Positions 25,714 to 38,400 of a DNA stretch of 64,000 nt are shown here, in pieces (the stretch's first letter is position 1; each line of letters begins with the position of its first letter). Made by a program: the position numbers and the translations under genes. Below the pieces are notes generated by a model. The model was not told the DNA's origin. It made no database searches and saw nothing but the letters and a program-made list of their open reading frames with translations. Origin of the DNA: Hypomesus transpacificus (Eukaryota > Chordata > Actinopteri > Osmeriformes > Osmeridae); contig NC_061081.1 of the NCBI RefSeq assembly GCF_021917145.1, positions 2,634,058 through 2,698,057 on the forward strand. Reading direction: 5' to 3'.

Positions 25714-25744
<31 letters not shown>

Positions 25745-25860
25745 ACACACACTCTATCCCTCCCTCCCCATCTCTGACCTTGCAGAGTGAACAGCATTTC
25801 AGACAATCCCCCTCCCTCCCTCACTCTCTCTCTCACATACACACACACACACACACACAG
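25714..25860. repeat. C-run and (AC)n microsatellites before the assembly gap
   Basis: An 18-base C run is followed by (AC)n (about 25731-25752), then a second (CA)n tract at about 25838-25858. The sequence just left of the gap (25860-25913) is unique and shows no satellite units. Confidence 0.9.
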
Positions 25861-25913
25861 TCCTGTCAGACTGCAGCAAACAGAAAAAAGAAAGGATATA
25901 AAAGAAGGGGGAA

Positions 25914-26413
25914 NNNNNNNNNNNNNNNNNNNNNNNNNNNNNNNNNNNNNNNNNNNNNNNNNNNNNNNNNNNNNNNNNNNNNNNNNNNNNNNNNNNNNNN
26001 NNNNNNNNNNNNNNNNNNNNNNNNNNNNNNNNNNNNNNNNNNNNNNNNNNNNNNNNNNNNNNNNNNNNNNNNNNNNNNNNNNNNNNNNNNNNNNNNNNNN
26101 NNNNNNNNNNNNNNNNNNNNNNNNNNNNNNNNNNNNNNNNNNNNNNNNNNNNNNNNNNNNNNNNNNNNNNNNNNNNNNNNNNNNNNNNNNNNNNNNNNNN
26201 NNNNNNNNNNNNNNNNNNNNNNNNNNNNNNNNNNNNNNNNNNNNNNNNNNNNNNNNNNNNNNNNNNNNNNNNNNNNNNNNNNNNNNNNNNNNNNNNNNNN
26301 NNNNNNNNNNNNNNNNNNNNNNNNNNNNNNNNNNNNNNNNNNNNNNNNNNNNNNNNNNNNNNNNNNNNNNNNNNNNNNNNNNNNNNNNNNNNNNNNNNNN
26401 NNNNNNNNNNNNN
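25914..26413. other. Assembly gap of exactly 500 N
   Basis: A run of exactly 500 ambiguous bases. The round number indicates a placeholder of unknown true length. Satellite sequence begins immediately on its right side, so the left boundary of the array and an unknown number of units are hidden in it. Confidence 0.99.
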
Positions 26414-29400
26414 TGACTGTGACACTAGACGTGAGGCTGACTGTGAGACTAGATGTGAGGCTGGCTGTGAGACTAGATGTGAGGCTGACTGTGAGACTAG
26501 ACGTGAGGCTGACTGTGAGACTAGATGTGAGGCGGCTGTGACACTAGATGTGAGGCTGGCTGTGAGACTAGACGTGAGGCTGACTGTGAGACTAGACATG
26601 AGGCTGGCCGTTGAGACTAGACGTGAGGCTGACTGTGAGACTAGAAGTGAGGCTGACTGTGAGACTAGAAGTGAGGCTGGCAGTGAGACTAGACGTGAGG
26701 CTGGCTGTGAGGACTAGACGTGAGGCTGACTGTGAGACTATGTGAGACTAGACGTGTAGGGCTGACTGTGAGACTAGACGTGAGGCTGACCGTGAGACTA
26801 GATGTGAGGCTGACTGTGAGACTAGATGTGAGGCTGACTGTGAGACTAGATGTGAGGCTGGCTGTGAGACTAGATGTGAGGCTGGCCATGAGACTAGATG
26901 TGAGGCTGACTGTGACACTAGACGTGAGGTTGACTGCGAGACTAGATGTGAGGCTGACTGTGAGACTAGATGTGAGGCTGACTGTGAGACTACAAGTGAG
27001 GCTGACTGTGACACTAGATGTGAGGCTAACCGTGAGACTAGATGTGAGGCTGACTGTGACACTTGATGTGAGGCTGGCTGTGAGACTAGATGTGAGGCTG
27101 ACTGTGAGACTAGACGTGAGGCTGACTGTGAGACTAGACGTGAGGCTGACTGTGAGACTAGATGTGAGGCTGGCTGTGACACTAGATGTGAGGCTGGCTG
27201 TGAGACTAGACGTGAGGCTGACTGTGAGACTAGACATGAGGCTGGCCGTGAGACTAGACGTGAGGCTGACTGTGAGACTAGAAGTGAGGCTGACTGTGAG
27301 ACTAGAAGTAGGCTGGCAGTGAGACTAGACGTGAGGCTGACTGTGAGACTAGAAGTGAGGCTGACTGTGAACTAGAAGTGAGGCTGGCCGTGAGACTAGA
27401 CGTGAGGCTGACTGTGAGACTAGATGTGAGGCTCGCTGTGAGACTAGACGTGAGGCTGGCTGTGAGACTAGACGTGAGGCTGACTGTGAGACTAGACATG
27501 AGGCTGACCGTGACACTAGATGTGAGGCTAACCGTGAGACTAGATGTGAGGCTGACTGTGACACTAGATGTGAGGCTGGCTGTGAGACTAGATGTGAGGC
27601 TGACTGTGAGACTAGACGTGAGGCTGACTGTGAGACTAGACGTGAGGCTGACTGTGAGACTAGATGTGAGGCTGGCTCTGACACTAGATGTGAGGCTGAC
27701 TGTGAGACTAGACGTGAGGCTGACTGTGAGACTAGATGTGAGGCTGGCTGTGACACTAGATGTGAGGCTGGCTGTGAGACTAGACGTGAGGCTGACTGTG
27801 AGACTAGACATGAGGCTGGCCGTGAGACTAGACGTGAGGCTGACTGTGAGACTAGAAGTGAGGCTGACTGTGAGACTAGAAGTAGGCTGGCAGTGAGACT
27901 AGACGTGAGGCTGACTGTGAGACTAGAAGTGAGGCTGACTGTGAACTAGAAGTGAGGCTGGCCGTGAGACTAGACGTGAGGCTGACTGTGAGACTAGATG
28001 TGAGGCTCGCTGTGAGACTAGACGTGAGGCTGGCTGTGAGACTAGACGTGAGGCTGACTGTGAGACTAGACATGAGGCTGACCGTGACACTAGATGTGAG
28101 GCTAACCGTGAGACTAGATGTGAGGCTGACTGTGACACTAGATGTGAGGCTGGCTGTGAGACTAGATGTGAGGCTGACTGTGAGACTAGACGTGAGGCTG
28201 ACTGTGAGACTAGACGTGAGGCTGACTGTGAGACTAGATGTGAGGCTGGCTCTGACACTAGATGTGAGGCTGGCTGTGAGACTAGACGTGAGGCTGACTG
28301 TGAGACTAGACATGAGGCTGGCCGTGAGACTAGACGTGAGGCTGACTGTGAGACTAGACGTGAGGCTGACTGTGAGACTAGACGTGATGAGGCTAGATGT
28401 GAGCTAGACGTGAGACTAGACGTGAGGCTGACTGTGAGACTAGATGTGAGGCTGACTGTGAGACTAGACGTAAGGCTGACTGTGAGACTAGATGTGAGGC
28501 TGACTGTGAGACTAGACGTGAGGCTGGCTGTGAGACTAGACGTGAGGCTGGCTGTGAGACTAGACGTGAGGCTGACTGTGAGACTAGACATGAGGCTGAC
28601 CGTGACACTAGATGTGAGGCTGACTGTGAGACTAGATGTGAGGCTCGCTGTGAGACTAGACGTGAGGCTGGCTGTGAGACTAGACGTGAGGCTGACTGTG
28701 AGACTAGACATGAGGCTGACCGTGACACTAGATGTGAGGCTAACCGTGAGACTAGATGTGAGGCTGACTGTGACACTAGATGTGAGGCTGGCTGTGAGAC
28801 TAGATGTGAGGCTGACTGTGAGACTAGACGTGAGGCTGACTGTGAGACGTGAGGCTGACTGCTTGACTAGATGTGAGGCTGGCTGTGACACTAGATGTGA
28901 GGCTGGCTGTGAGACTAGACGTGAGGCTGACTGTGAGACTAGACATGAGGCTGGCCATGAGACTAGACGTGAGGCTGACTGTGAGACTAGATGTGAGGCT
29001 GACTGTGAGACTAGATGTGAGGCTGACTGTGAGACTAGACGTGAGGCTGACTGTGAGACTAGATGTGAGGCTGGCTGTGACACTAGATGTGAGGCTGACT
29101 GTGAGACTAGACGTGAGGCTGACTGTGAGACTAGACGTGAGGCTGACTGTGAGACTAGATGTGAGGCTGGCTGTGACACTAGATGTGAGGCTGACCATGA
29201 GACTAGACGTGAGGCTGACTGTGACACTAGACGTGAGGCTGACTGCGAGACTAGATGTGAGGCTGACTGTGAGACTAGATGTGAGGCTGACTGTGAGACT
29301 AGACGTGAGGCTGACTGTGAGACTAGATGTGAGGCTGGCTGTGACACTAGATGTGAGGCTGACCATGAGACTAGACGTGAGGCTGACTGTGACACTAGAC

Positions 29401-32400
29401 GTGAGGCTGACTGCGAGACTAGATGTGAGGCTGACTGTGAGACTAGATGTGAGGCTGACTGTGAGACTACAAGTGAGGCTGACTGTGACACTAGATGTGA
29501 GGCTAACCGTGAGACTAGATGTGAGGCTGACTGTGACACTAGATGTGAGGCTGGCTATGAGACTAGATGTGAGGCTGACTGTGAGACTAGATGTGAGGCT
29601 GACTGTGACACTAGATGTGAGGCTGGCTGTGAGACTAGATGTGAGGCTGACTGTGAGACTAGACATGAGGCTGACTGTGAGACTAGATGTGAGGCTGACT
29701 GTGAGACTAGATGTGAGGCTCGCTGTGAGACTAGACGTGAGGCTGGCTGTGAGACTAGACGTGAGGCTGACTGTGAGACTAGACATGAGGCTGACCGTGA
29801 CACTAGATGTGAGGCTAACCGTGAGACTAGATGTGAGGCTGACTGTGACACTAGATGTGAGGCTGGCTGTGAGACTAGATGTGAGGCTGACTGTGAGACT
29901 AGACGTGAGGCTGACTGTGAGACTAGACGTGAGGCTGACTGTGAGACTAGATGTGAGGCTGGCTCTGACACTAGATGTGAGGCTGGCTGTGAGACTAGAC
30001 GTGAGGCTGACTGTGAGACTAGACATGAGGCTGGCCGTGAGACTAGACGTGAGGCTGACTGTGAGACTAGATGTGAGGCTGACTGTGAGACTACAAGTGA
30101 GGCTGACTGTGACACTAGATGTGAGGCTAACCGTGAGACTAGATGTGAGGCTGACTGTGACACTAGATGTGAGGCTGGCTGTGAGACTAGATGTGAGGCT
30201 GACTGTGAGACTAGACGTGAGGCTGACTGTGAGACTAGACGTGAGGCTGACTGTGAGACTAGATGTGAGGCTGGCTGTGACACTAGATGTGAGGCTGGCT
30301 GTGAGACTAGACGTGAGGCTGACTGTGAGACTAGACATGAGGCTGGCCGTGAGACTAGACGTGAGGCTGACTGTGAGACTAGAAGTGAGGCTGACTGTGA
30401 GACTAGAAGTGAGGCTGGCAGTGAGACTAGACGTGAGGCTGACTGTGAGACTAGAAGTGAGGCTGACTGTGAGACTAGAAGTGAGGCTGGCCGTGAGACT
30501 AGACGTGAGGCTGGCTGTGAGACTAGACGTGAGGCTGACTGTGAGACTAGACATGAGGCTGACCGTGACACTAGATGTGAGGCTAACCGTGAGACTAGAT
30601 GTGAGGCTGACTGTGACACTAGATGTGAGGCTGGCTGTGAGACTAGATGTGAGGCTGACTGTGAGACTAGACGTGAGGCTGACTGTGAGACTAGACGTGA
30701 GGCTGACTGTGAGACTAGATGTGAGGCTGGCTCTGACACTAGATGTGAGGCTGGCTGTGAGACTAGACGTGAGGCTGACTGTGAGACTAGACATGAGGCT
30801 GGCCGTGAGACTAGACGTGAGGCTGACTGTGAGACTAGATGTGAGGCTGACTGTGAGACTAGACGTAAGGCTGACTGTGAGACTAGATGTGAGGCTGACT
30901 GTGAGACTAGATGTGAGGCTGGCTGTGACACTAGATGTGAGGCTGACCATGAGACTAGACGTGAGGCTGACTGTGACACTAGACGTGAGGCTGACTGCGA
31001 GACTAGACGTGAGGCTGACTGTGAGACTAGATGTGAGGCTGGCTGTGACACTAGATGTGAGGCTGGCTGTGAGACTAGACGTGAGGCTGACTGTGAGACT
31101 AGACATGAGGCTGGCCGTGAGACTAGACGTGAGGCTGACTGTGAGACTAGATGTGAGGCTGACTGTGAGACTAGATGTGAGGCTGACTGTGAGACTAGAC
31201 GTGAGGCTGACTGTGAGACTAGATGTGAGGCTGACTGTGAGACTAGATGTTGAGGCTGACCGTGAGACTAGATGTGAGGCTGACCGTGAGACTAGACGTG
31301 AGGCTGACTATGAGACTAGACATGAGGCTGACTGTGACACTAGATGTGAGGCTAACCGTGAGACTAGATGTGAGGCTGACTGTGACACTAGATGTGAGGC
31401 TGGCTGTGAGACTAGATGTGAGGCTGACTGTGAGACTAGACGTGAGGCTGACTGTGAGACTAGACGTGAGGCTGACTGTGAGACTAGATGTGAGGCTGAC
31501 TGTGAGACTACAAGTGAGGCTGACTGTGAGACTAGATGTGAGGCTGGCTGTGAGACTAGATGTGAGGCTGGCTGTGAGACTAGAAGTGAGGCTGAATGTG
31601 AGACTAGAAGTGAGGCTGGCCGTGAGACTAGACGTGAGGCTGACTGTGAGACTAGATGTGAGGCTTGCTGTGAGACTAGACGTGAGGCTGACTGTGAGAC
31701 TAGACATGAGGCTGACCGTGACACTAGATGTGAGGCTGACCGTGAGACTAGATGTGAGGCTGACTGTGACACTAGATGTGAGGCTGGCTGTGAGACTAGA
31801 TGTGACGCTGACTGTGAGACTAGACGTGAGGCTGACTGTGAGATGTGAGGCTGGCTGTGACACTAGATGTGAGGCTAACCGTGAGACTAGATGTGAGGCT
31901 GACTGTGACACTAGATGTGAGGCTGGCTGTGAGACTAGATGTGAGGCTGACTGTGAGACTAGACGTGAGGCTGACTGTGAGACTAGAAGTGAGGCTGACT
32001 GTGAGACTAGATGTGAGGCTGACTGTGAGACTAGACGTGAGGCTGACTGTGAGACTAGATGTGAGGCTGACTGTGAGACTAGATGTGAGGCTGACTGTGA
32101 GACTACAAGTGAGGCTGACTGTGAGACTAGATGTGAGGCTGGCTGTGAGACTAGATGTGAGGCTGGCTGTGAGACTAGACGTGAGGCTGTCTGTGAGACT
32201 AGAAGTGAGGCTGAATGTGAGACTAGAAGTGAGGCTGGCCGTGAGACTAGACGTGAGGCTGACTGTGAGACTAGATGTGAGGCTCGCTGTGAGACTAGAC
32301 GTGAGGCTGACTGTGAGACTAGACATGAGGCTGACCGTGACACTAGATGTGAGGCTAACCGTGAGACTAGATGTGAGGCTGACTCTGACACTAGATGTGA

Positions 32401-35400
32401 GGCTGGCTGTGAGACTAGATGTGAGGCTGACTGTGAGACTAGACGTGAGGCTGACTGTGAGATGTGAGGCTGGCTGTGACACTAGATGTGAGGCTGGCTG
32501 TGAGACTAGATGTGAGGCTGACTGTGAGACTAGACGTGAGGCTGACTGTGAGACTAGACGTGAGGCTGACTGTGAGACTAGATGTGAGGCTGGCTGTGAC
32601 ACTAGATGTGAGGCTGGCTGTGAGACTAGACGTGAGGCTGACTGTGAGACTAGACATGAGGCTGGCCGTGAGACTAGACGTGAGGCTGACTGTGAGACTA
32701 GAAGTGAGGCTGACTGTGAGACTAGAAGTGAGGCTGGCCGTGAGACTAGACGTGAGGCTGACTGTGAGGCTAGATGTGAGGCTGACTGAGGCTGAGACTA
32801 GATGTGAGGAGACTGACTGTGAGACTAGACGTGAGGCTGACTGTGAGACTAGATGTGAGGCTGACTGTGAGACTAGATGTTGAGGCTGACCGTGAGACTA
32901 GATGTGAGGCTGACTGTGAGACTAGATGTTGAGGCTGACTGAGACTAGATGAGGCTGACCGTGAGACTAGACGTGAGACTAGAGACTAGACATGAGGCTG
33001 ACTGTGACACTAGATGTGAGGCTAACCGTGAGACTAGATGTGAGGCTGACTGTGAGACTAGATGTGAGGCTGGCTGTGAGACTAGATGTGAGGCTGACTG
33101 TGAGACTAGACGTGAGGCTGACTGTGAGACTAGAAGTGAGGCTGACTGTGAGACTAGATGTGAGGCTGACTGTGAGACTAGATGTGAGGCTGACTGTGAG
33201 ACTACAAGTGAGGCTGACTGTGAGACTAGATGTGAGGCTGGCTGTGAGACTAGATGTGAGGCTGGCTGTGAGACTAGACGTGAGGCTGACTGTGAGACTA
33301 GAAGTGAGGCTGACTGTGAGACTAGAAGTGAGGCTGGCCGTGAGACTAGACGTGAGGCTGACTGTGAGACTAGATGTGAGGCTCGCTGTGAGACTAGACG
33401 TGAGGCTGGCTGTGAGACTAGACGTGAGGCTGACTGTGAGACTAGACATGAGGCTGACCGTGACACTAGATGTGAGGCTTACCGTGAGACTAGATGTGAG
33501 GCTGGCTGTGAGACTAGATGTGAGGCTGACTGTGAGACTAGACGTGAGGCTGACTGTGAGACTAGACGTGAGGCTGACTGTGAGATGTGAGGCTGGCTGT
33601 GACACTAGATGTGAGGCTGGCTGTGAGACTAGACGTGAGGCTGACTGTGAGACTAGACATGAGGCTGGCCGTGAGACTAGATGTGAGGCTGACTGTGAGA
33701 CTAGACGTGAGGCTGACTGTGAGACTAGATGTGAGGCTGACTGTGAGACTAGATGTGAGGCTGGCTGTGACACTAGATGTGAGGCTGACTGTGAGACTAG
33801 ACGTGAGGCTGACTGTGAGACTAGACGTGAGGCTGACTGTGAGACTAGATGTGAGGCTGGCTGTGACACTAGATGTGAGGCTGACCATGAGACTAGACGT
33901 GAGGCTGACTGTGACACTAGACGTGAGGCTGACTGCGAGACTAGATGTGAGGCTGACTGTGAGACTAGATGTGAGGCTGACTGTGAGACTACAAGTGAGG
34001 CTGACTGTGACACTAGATGTGAGGCTAACCGTGAGACTAGATGTGAGGCTGACTGTGACACTAGATGTGAGGCTGGCTGTGAGACTAGATGTGAGGCTGG
34101 CTGTGAGACTAGACGTGAGGCTGACTGTGAGACTAGAAGTGAGGCTGACTGTGAGACTAGAAGTGAGGCTGGCCGTGAGACTAGACGTGAGGCTGACTGT
34201 GAGACTAGATGTGAGGCTCGCTGTGAGACTAGACGTGAGGCTGGCTGTGAGACTAGACGTGAGGCTGACTGTGAGACTAGACATGAGGCTGGCCGTGAGA
34301 CTAGACGTGAGGCTGACTGTGAGACTAGAAGTGAGGCTGACTGTGAGACTAGAAGTGAGGCTGGCCGTGAGACTAGACGTGAGGCTGACTGTGAGACTAG
34401 AAGTGAGGCTGACTGTGAGACTAGAAGTGAGGCTGGCCGTGAGACTAGACGTGAGGCTGACTGTGAGACTAGATGTGAGGCTCGCTGTGAGACTAGACGT
34501 GAGGCTGACTGTGAGACTAGACGTGAGGCTGACTGTGAGACTAGACGTGAGGCTGACTGTGAGACTAGATGTGAGGCTGGCTGTGACACTATATGTGAGA
34601 CTGTGAGGCTGGCTGTGAGACTAGACGTGAGGCTGACTGTGAGACTAGACATGAGGCTGGCCGTGAGACTATACGTGAGGCTGACTGTGAGACTAGATGT
34701 GAGGCTGACTGTGAGACTAGACGTGAGGCTGACTGTGAGACTAGACGTGAGGCTGACTGTGAGATGTGAGGCTGGCTGTGACACTAGATGTGAGGCTGGC
34801 TGTGAGACTAGACGTGAGGCTGACTGTGAGACTAGACATGAGGCTGGCCGTGAGACTAGATGTGAGGCTGACTGTGAGACTAGACGTGAGGCTGACTGTG
34901 AGACTAGATGTGAGGCTGACTGTGAGACTAGATGTGAGGCTGGCTGTGACACTAGATGTGAGGCTGACTGTGAGACTAGACGTGAGGCTGACTGTGAGAC
35001 TAGACGTGAGGCTGACTGTGAGACTAGATGTGAGGCTGGCTGTGACACTAGATGTGAGGCTGACCATGAGACTAGACGTGAGGCTGACTGTGACACTAGA
35101 CGTGAGGCTGACTGCGAGACTAGATGTGAGGCTGACTGTGAGACTAGATGTGAGGCTGACTGTGAGACTACAAGTGAGGCTGACTGTGACACTAGATGTG
35201 AGGCTAACCGTGAGACTAGATGTGAGGCTGACTGTGACACTAGATGTGAGGCTGGCTGTGAGACTAGATGTGAGGCTGACTGTGAGACTAGACGTGAGGC
35301 TGACTGTGAGACTAGACGTGAGGCTGACTGTGAGACTAGATGTGAGGCTGGCTGTGACACTAGATGTGAGGCTAACCGTGAGACTAGATGTGAGGCTGAC

Positions 35401-38400
35401 TGTGACACTAGATGTGAGGCTGGCTGTGAGACTAGATGTGAGGCTGACTGTGAGACTAGACGTGAGGCTGACTGTGAGACTAGACGTGAGGCTGACTGTG
35501 AGACTAGATGTGAGGCTGGCTGTGACACTAGATGTGAGGCTGGCTGTGAGACTAGACGTGAGGCTGACTGTGAGACTAGACATGAGGCTGGCCGTGAGAC
35601 TAGACGTGAGGCTGACTGTGAGACTAGATGTGAGGCTGACTGTGACACTAGACGTAAGGCTGACTGTGAGACTAGATGTGAGGCTGACTGTGAGACTAGA
35701 TGTGAGGCTGGCTGTGACACTAGATGTGAGGCTGACCATGAGACTAGACGTGAGGCTGACTGTGACACTAGACGTGAGGCTGACTGCGAGACTAGACGTG
35801 AGGCTGACTGTGAGACTAGATGTGAGGCTGGCTGTGACACTAGATGTGAGGCTGGCCGTGAGACTAGACGTGAGGCTGACTGTGAGACTAGAAGTGAGGC
35901 TGACTGTGAGACTAGAAGTGAGGCTGGCCGTGAGACTAGAGGTGAGGCTGACTGTGAGACTAGAAGTGAGGCTGACTGTGAGACTAGAAGTGAGGCTGGC
36001 CGTGAGACTAGACGTGAGGCTGACTGTGAGACTAGATGTGAGGCTCGCTGTGAGACTAGACGTGAGGCTGGCTGTGAGACTAGACGTGAGGCTGACTGTG
36101 AGACTAGACATGAGGCTGACCGTGACACTAGATGTGAGGCAAACCGTGAGACTAGATGTGAGGCTGACTGTGACACTAGATGTGACGCTGGCTGTGAGAC
36201 TAGATGTGAGGCTGGCTGTGAGACTAGATGTGAGGCTGACTGTGAGACTAGACGTGAGGCTGACTGTGAGACTAGACGTGAGGCTGACTGTGAGACTAGA
36301 TGTGAGGCTGGCTGTGACACTAGATGTGAGGCTGGCTGTGAGACTAGACGTGAGGCTGACTGTGAGACTAGACATGAGGCTGGCCGTAAGACTAGACGTG
36401 AGGCTGACTGTGAGACTAGATGTGAGGCTGACTGTGACACTAGACGTAAGGCTGACTGTGAGACTAGATGTGAGGCTGACTGTGAGACTAGATGTGAGGC
36501 TGGCTGTGACACTAGATGTGAGGCTGACCATGAGACTAGACGTGAGGCTGACTGTGACACTAGACGTGAGGCTGACTGCGAGACTAGACGTGAGGCTGAC
36601 TGTGAGACTAGATGTGAGGCTGGCTGTGACACTAGATGTGAGGCTGGCCGTGAGACTAGACGTGAGGCTGACTGTGAGACTAGAAGTGAGGCTGACTGTG
36701 AGACTAGAAGTGAGGCTGGCCGTGAGACTAGAGGTGAGGCTGACTGTGAGACTAGAAGTGAGGCTGGCCGTGAGACTAGAGGTGAGGCTGACTGTGAGAC
36801 TAGAAGTGAGGCTGACTGTGAGACTAGAAGTGAGGCTGGCCGTGAGACTAGACGTGAGGCTGACTGTGAGACTAGATGTGAGGCTCGCTGTGAGACTAGA
36901 CGTGAGGCTGGCTGTGAGACTAGACGTGAGGCTGACTGTGAGACTAGACATGAGGCTGACCGTGACACTAGATGTGAGGCAAACCGTGAGACTAGATGTG
37001 AGGCTGACTGTGACACTAGATGTGACGCTGGCTGTGAGACTAGATGTGAGGCTGACTGTGAGACTAGACGTGAGGCTGACTGTGAGACTAGAAGTGAGGC
37101 TGACTGTGAGACTAGATGTGAGGCTGACTGTGAGACTAGACGTGAGGCTGACTGTGAGACTAGATGTGAGGCTGACTGTGAGACTAGATGTGAGGCTGAC
37201 TGTGAGACTACAAGTGAGGCTGACTGTGAGACTAGATGTGAGGCTGGCTGTGAGACTAGACGTGAGGCTGTCTGTGAGACTAGAAGTGAGGCTGACTGTG
37301 AGACTAGAAGTGAGGCTGGCCGTGAGACTAGACGTGAGGCTGACTGTGAGACTAGATGTGAGGCTCGCTGTGAGACTAGACGTGAGGCTGACTGTGAGAC
37401 TAGACATGAGGCTGACCGTGACACTAGATGTGAGGCTAACCGTGAGACTAGATGTGAGGCTGACTGTGACACTAGATGTGAGGCTGGCTGTGAGACTAGA
37501 TGTGAGGCTGACTGTGAGACTAGACGTGAGGCTGACTGTGAGATGTGAGGCTGGCTGTGACACTAGATGTGAGGCTGGCTGTGAGACTAGACGTGAGGCT
37601 GACTCTGAGACTAGACATGAGGCTGGCCGTGAGACTAGATGTGAGGCTGACTGTGAGACTAGATGTGAGGCTGGCTGTGACACTAGATGTGAGGCTGACT
37701 GTGAGACTAGACGTGAGGCTGACTGTGAGACTAGACGTGAGGCTGACTGTGAGACTAGATGTGAGGCTGGCTGTGACACTAGATGTGAGGCTGACCATGA
37801 GACTAGACGTGAGGCTGACTGTGACACTAGACGTGAGGCTGACTGCGAGACTAGATGTGAGGCTGACTGTGAGACTAGATGTGAGGCTGACTGTGAGACT
37901 ACAAGTGAGGCTGACTGTGAGACTAGATGTGAGGCTGACCATGAGACTAGACGTGAGGCTGACTGTGACACTAGACGTGAGGCTGACTGCGAGACTAGAT
38001 GTGAGGCTGACTGTGAGACTAGACGTGAGGCTGACTGTGAGACTAGATGTGAGGCTGACTGTGAGACTAGATGTTGAGGCTGACCGTGAGACTAGATGTG
38101 AGGCTGACCGTGAGACTAGACGTGAGGCTGACTATGAGACTAGACATGAGGCTGACTGTGACACTAGATGTGAGGCTAACCGTGAGACTAGATGTGAGGC
38201 TGACTGTGACACTAGATGTGAGGCTGGCTGTGAGACTAGATGTGAGGCTGACTGTGAGACTAGACGTGAGGCTGACTGTGAGACTAGACGTGAGGCTGAC
38301 TGCTAGATGTGAGGCTGGCTGTGACACTAGATGTGAGGCTGGCTGTGAGACTAGACGTGAGGCTGACTGTGAGACTAGATGTGAGGCTGGCTGTGACACT

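Noticed and set aside
25780..26599. Open frames of about 200-266 codons spanning the N block
   Set aside because: They are open only because the 500 N are translated as unknown residues.
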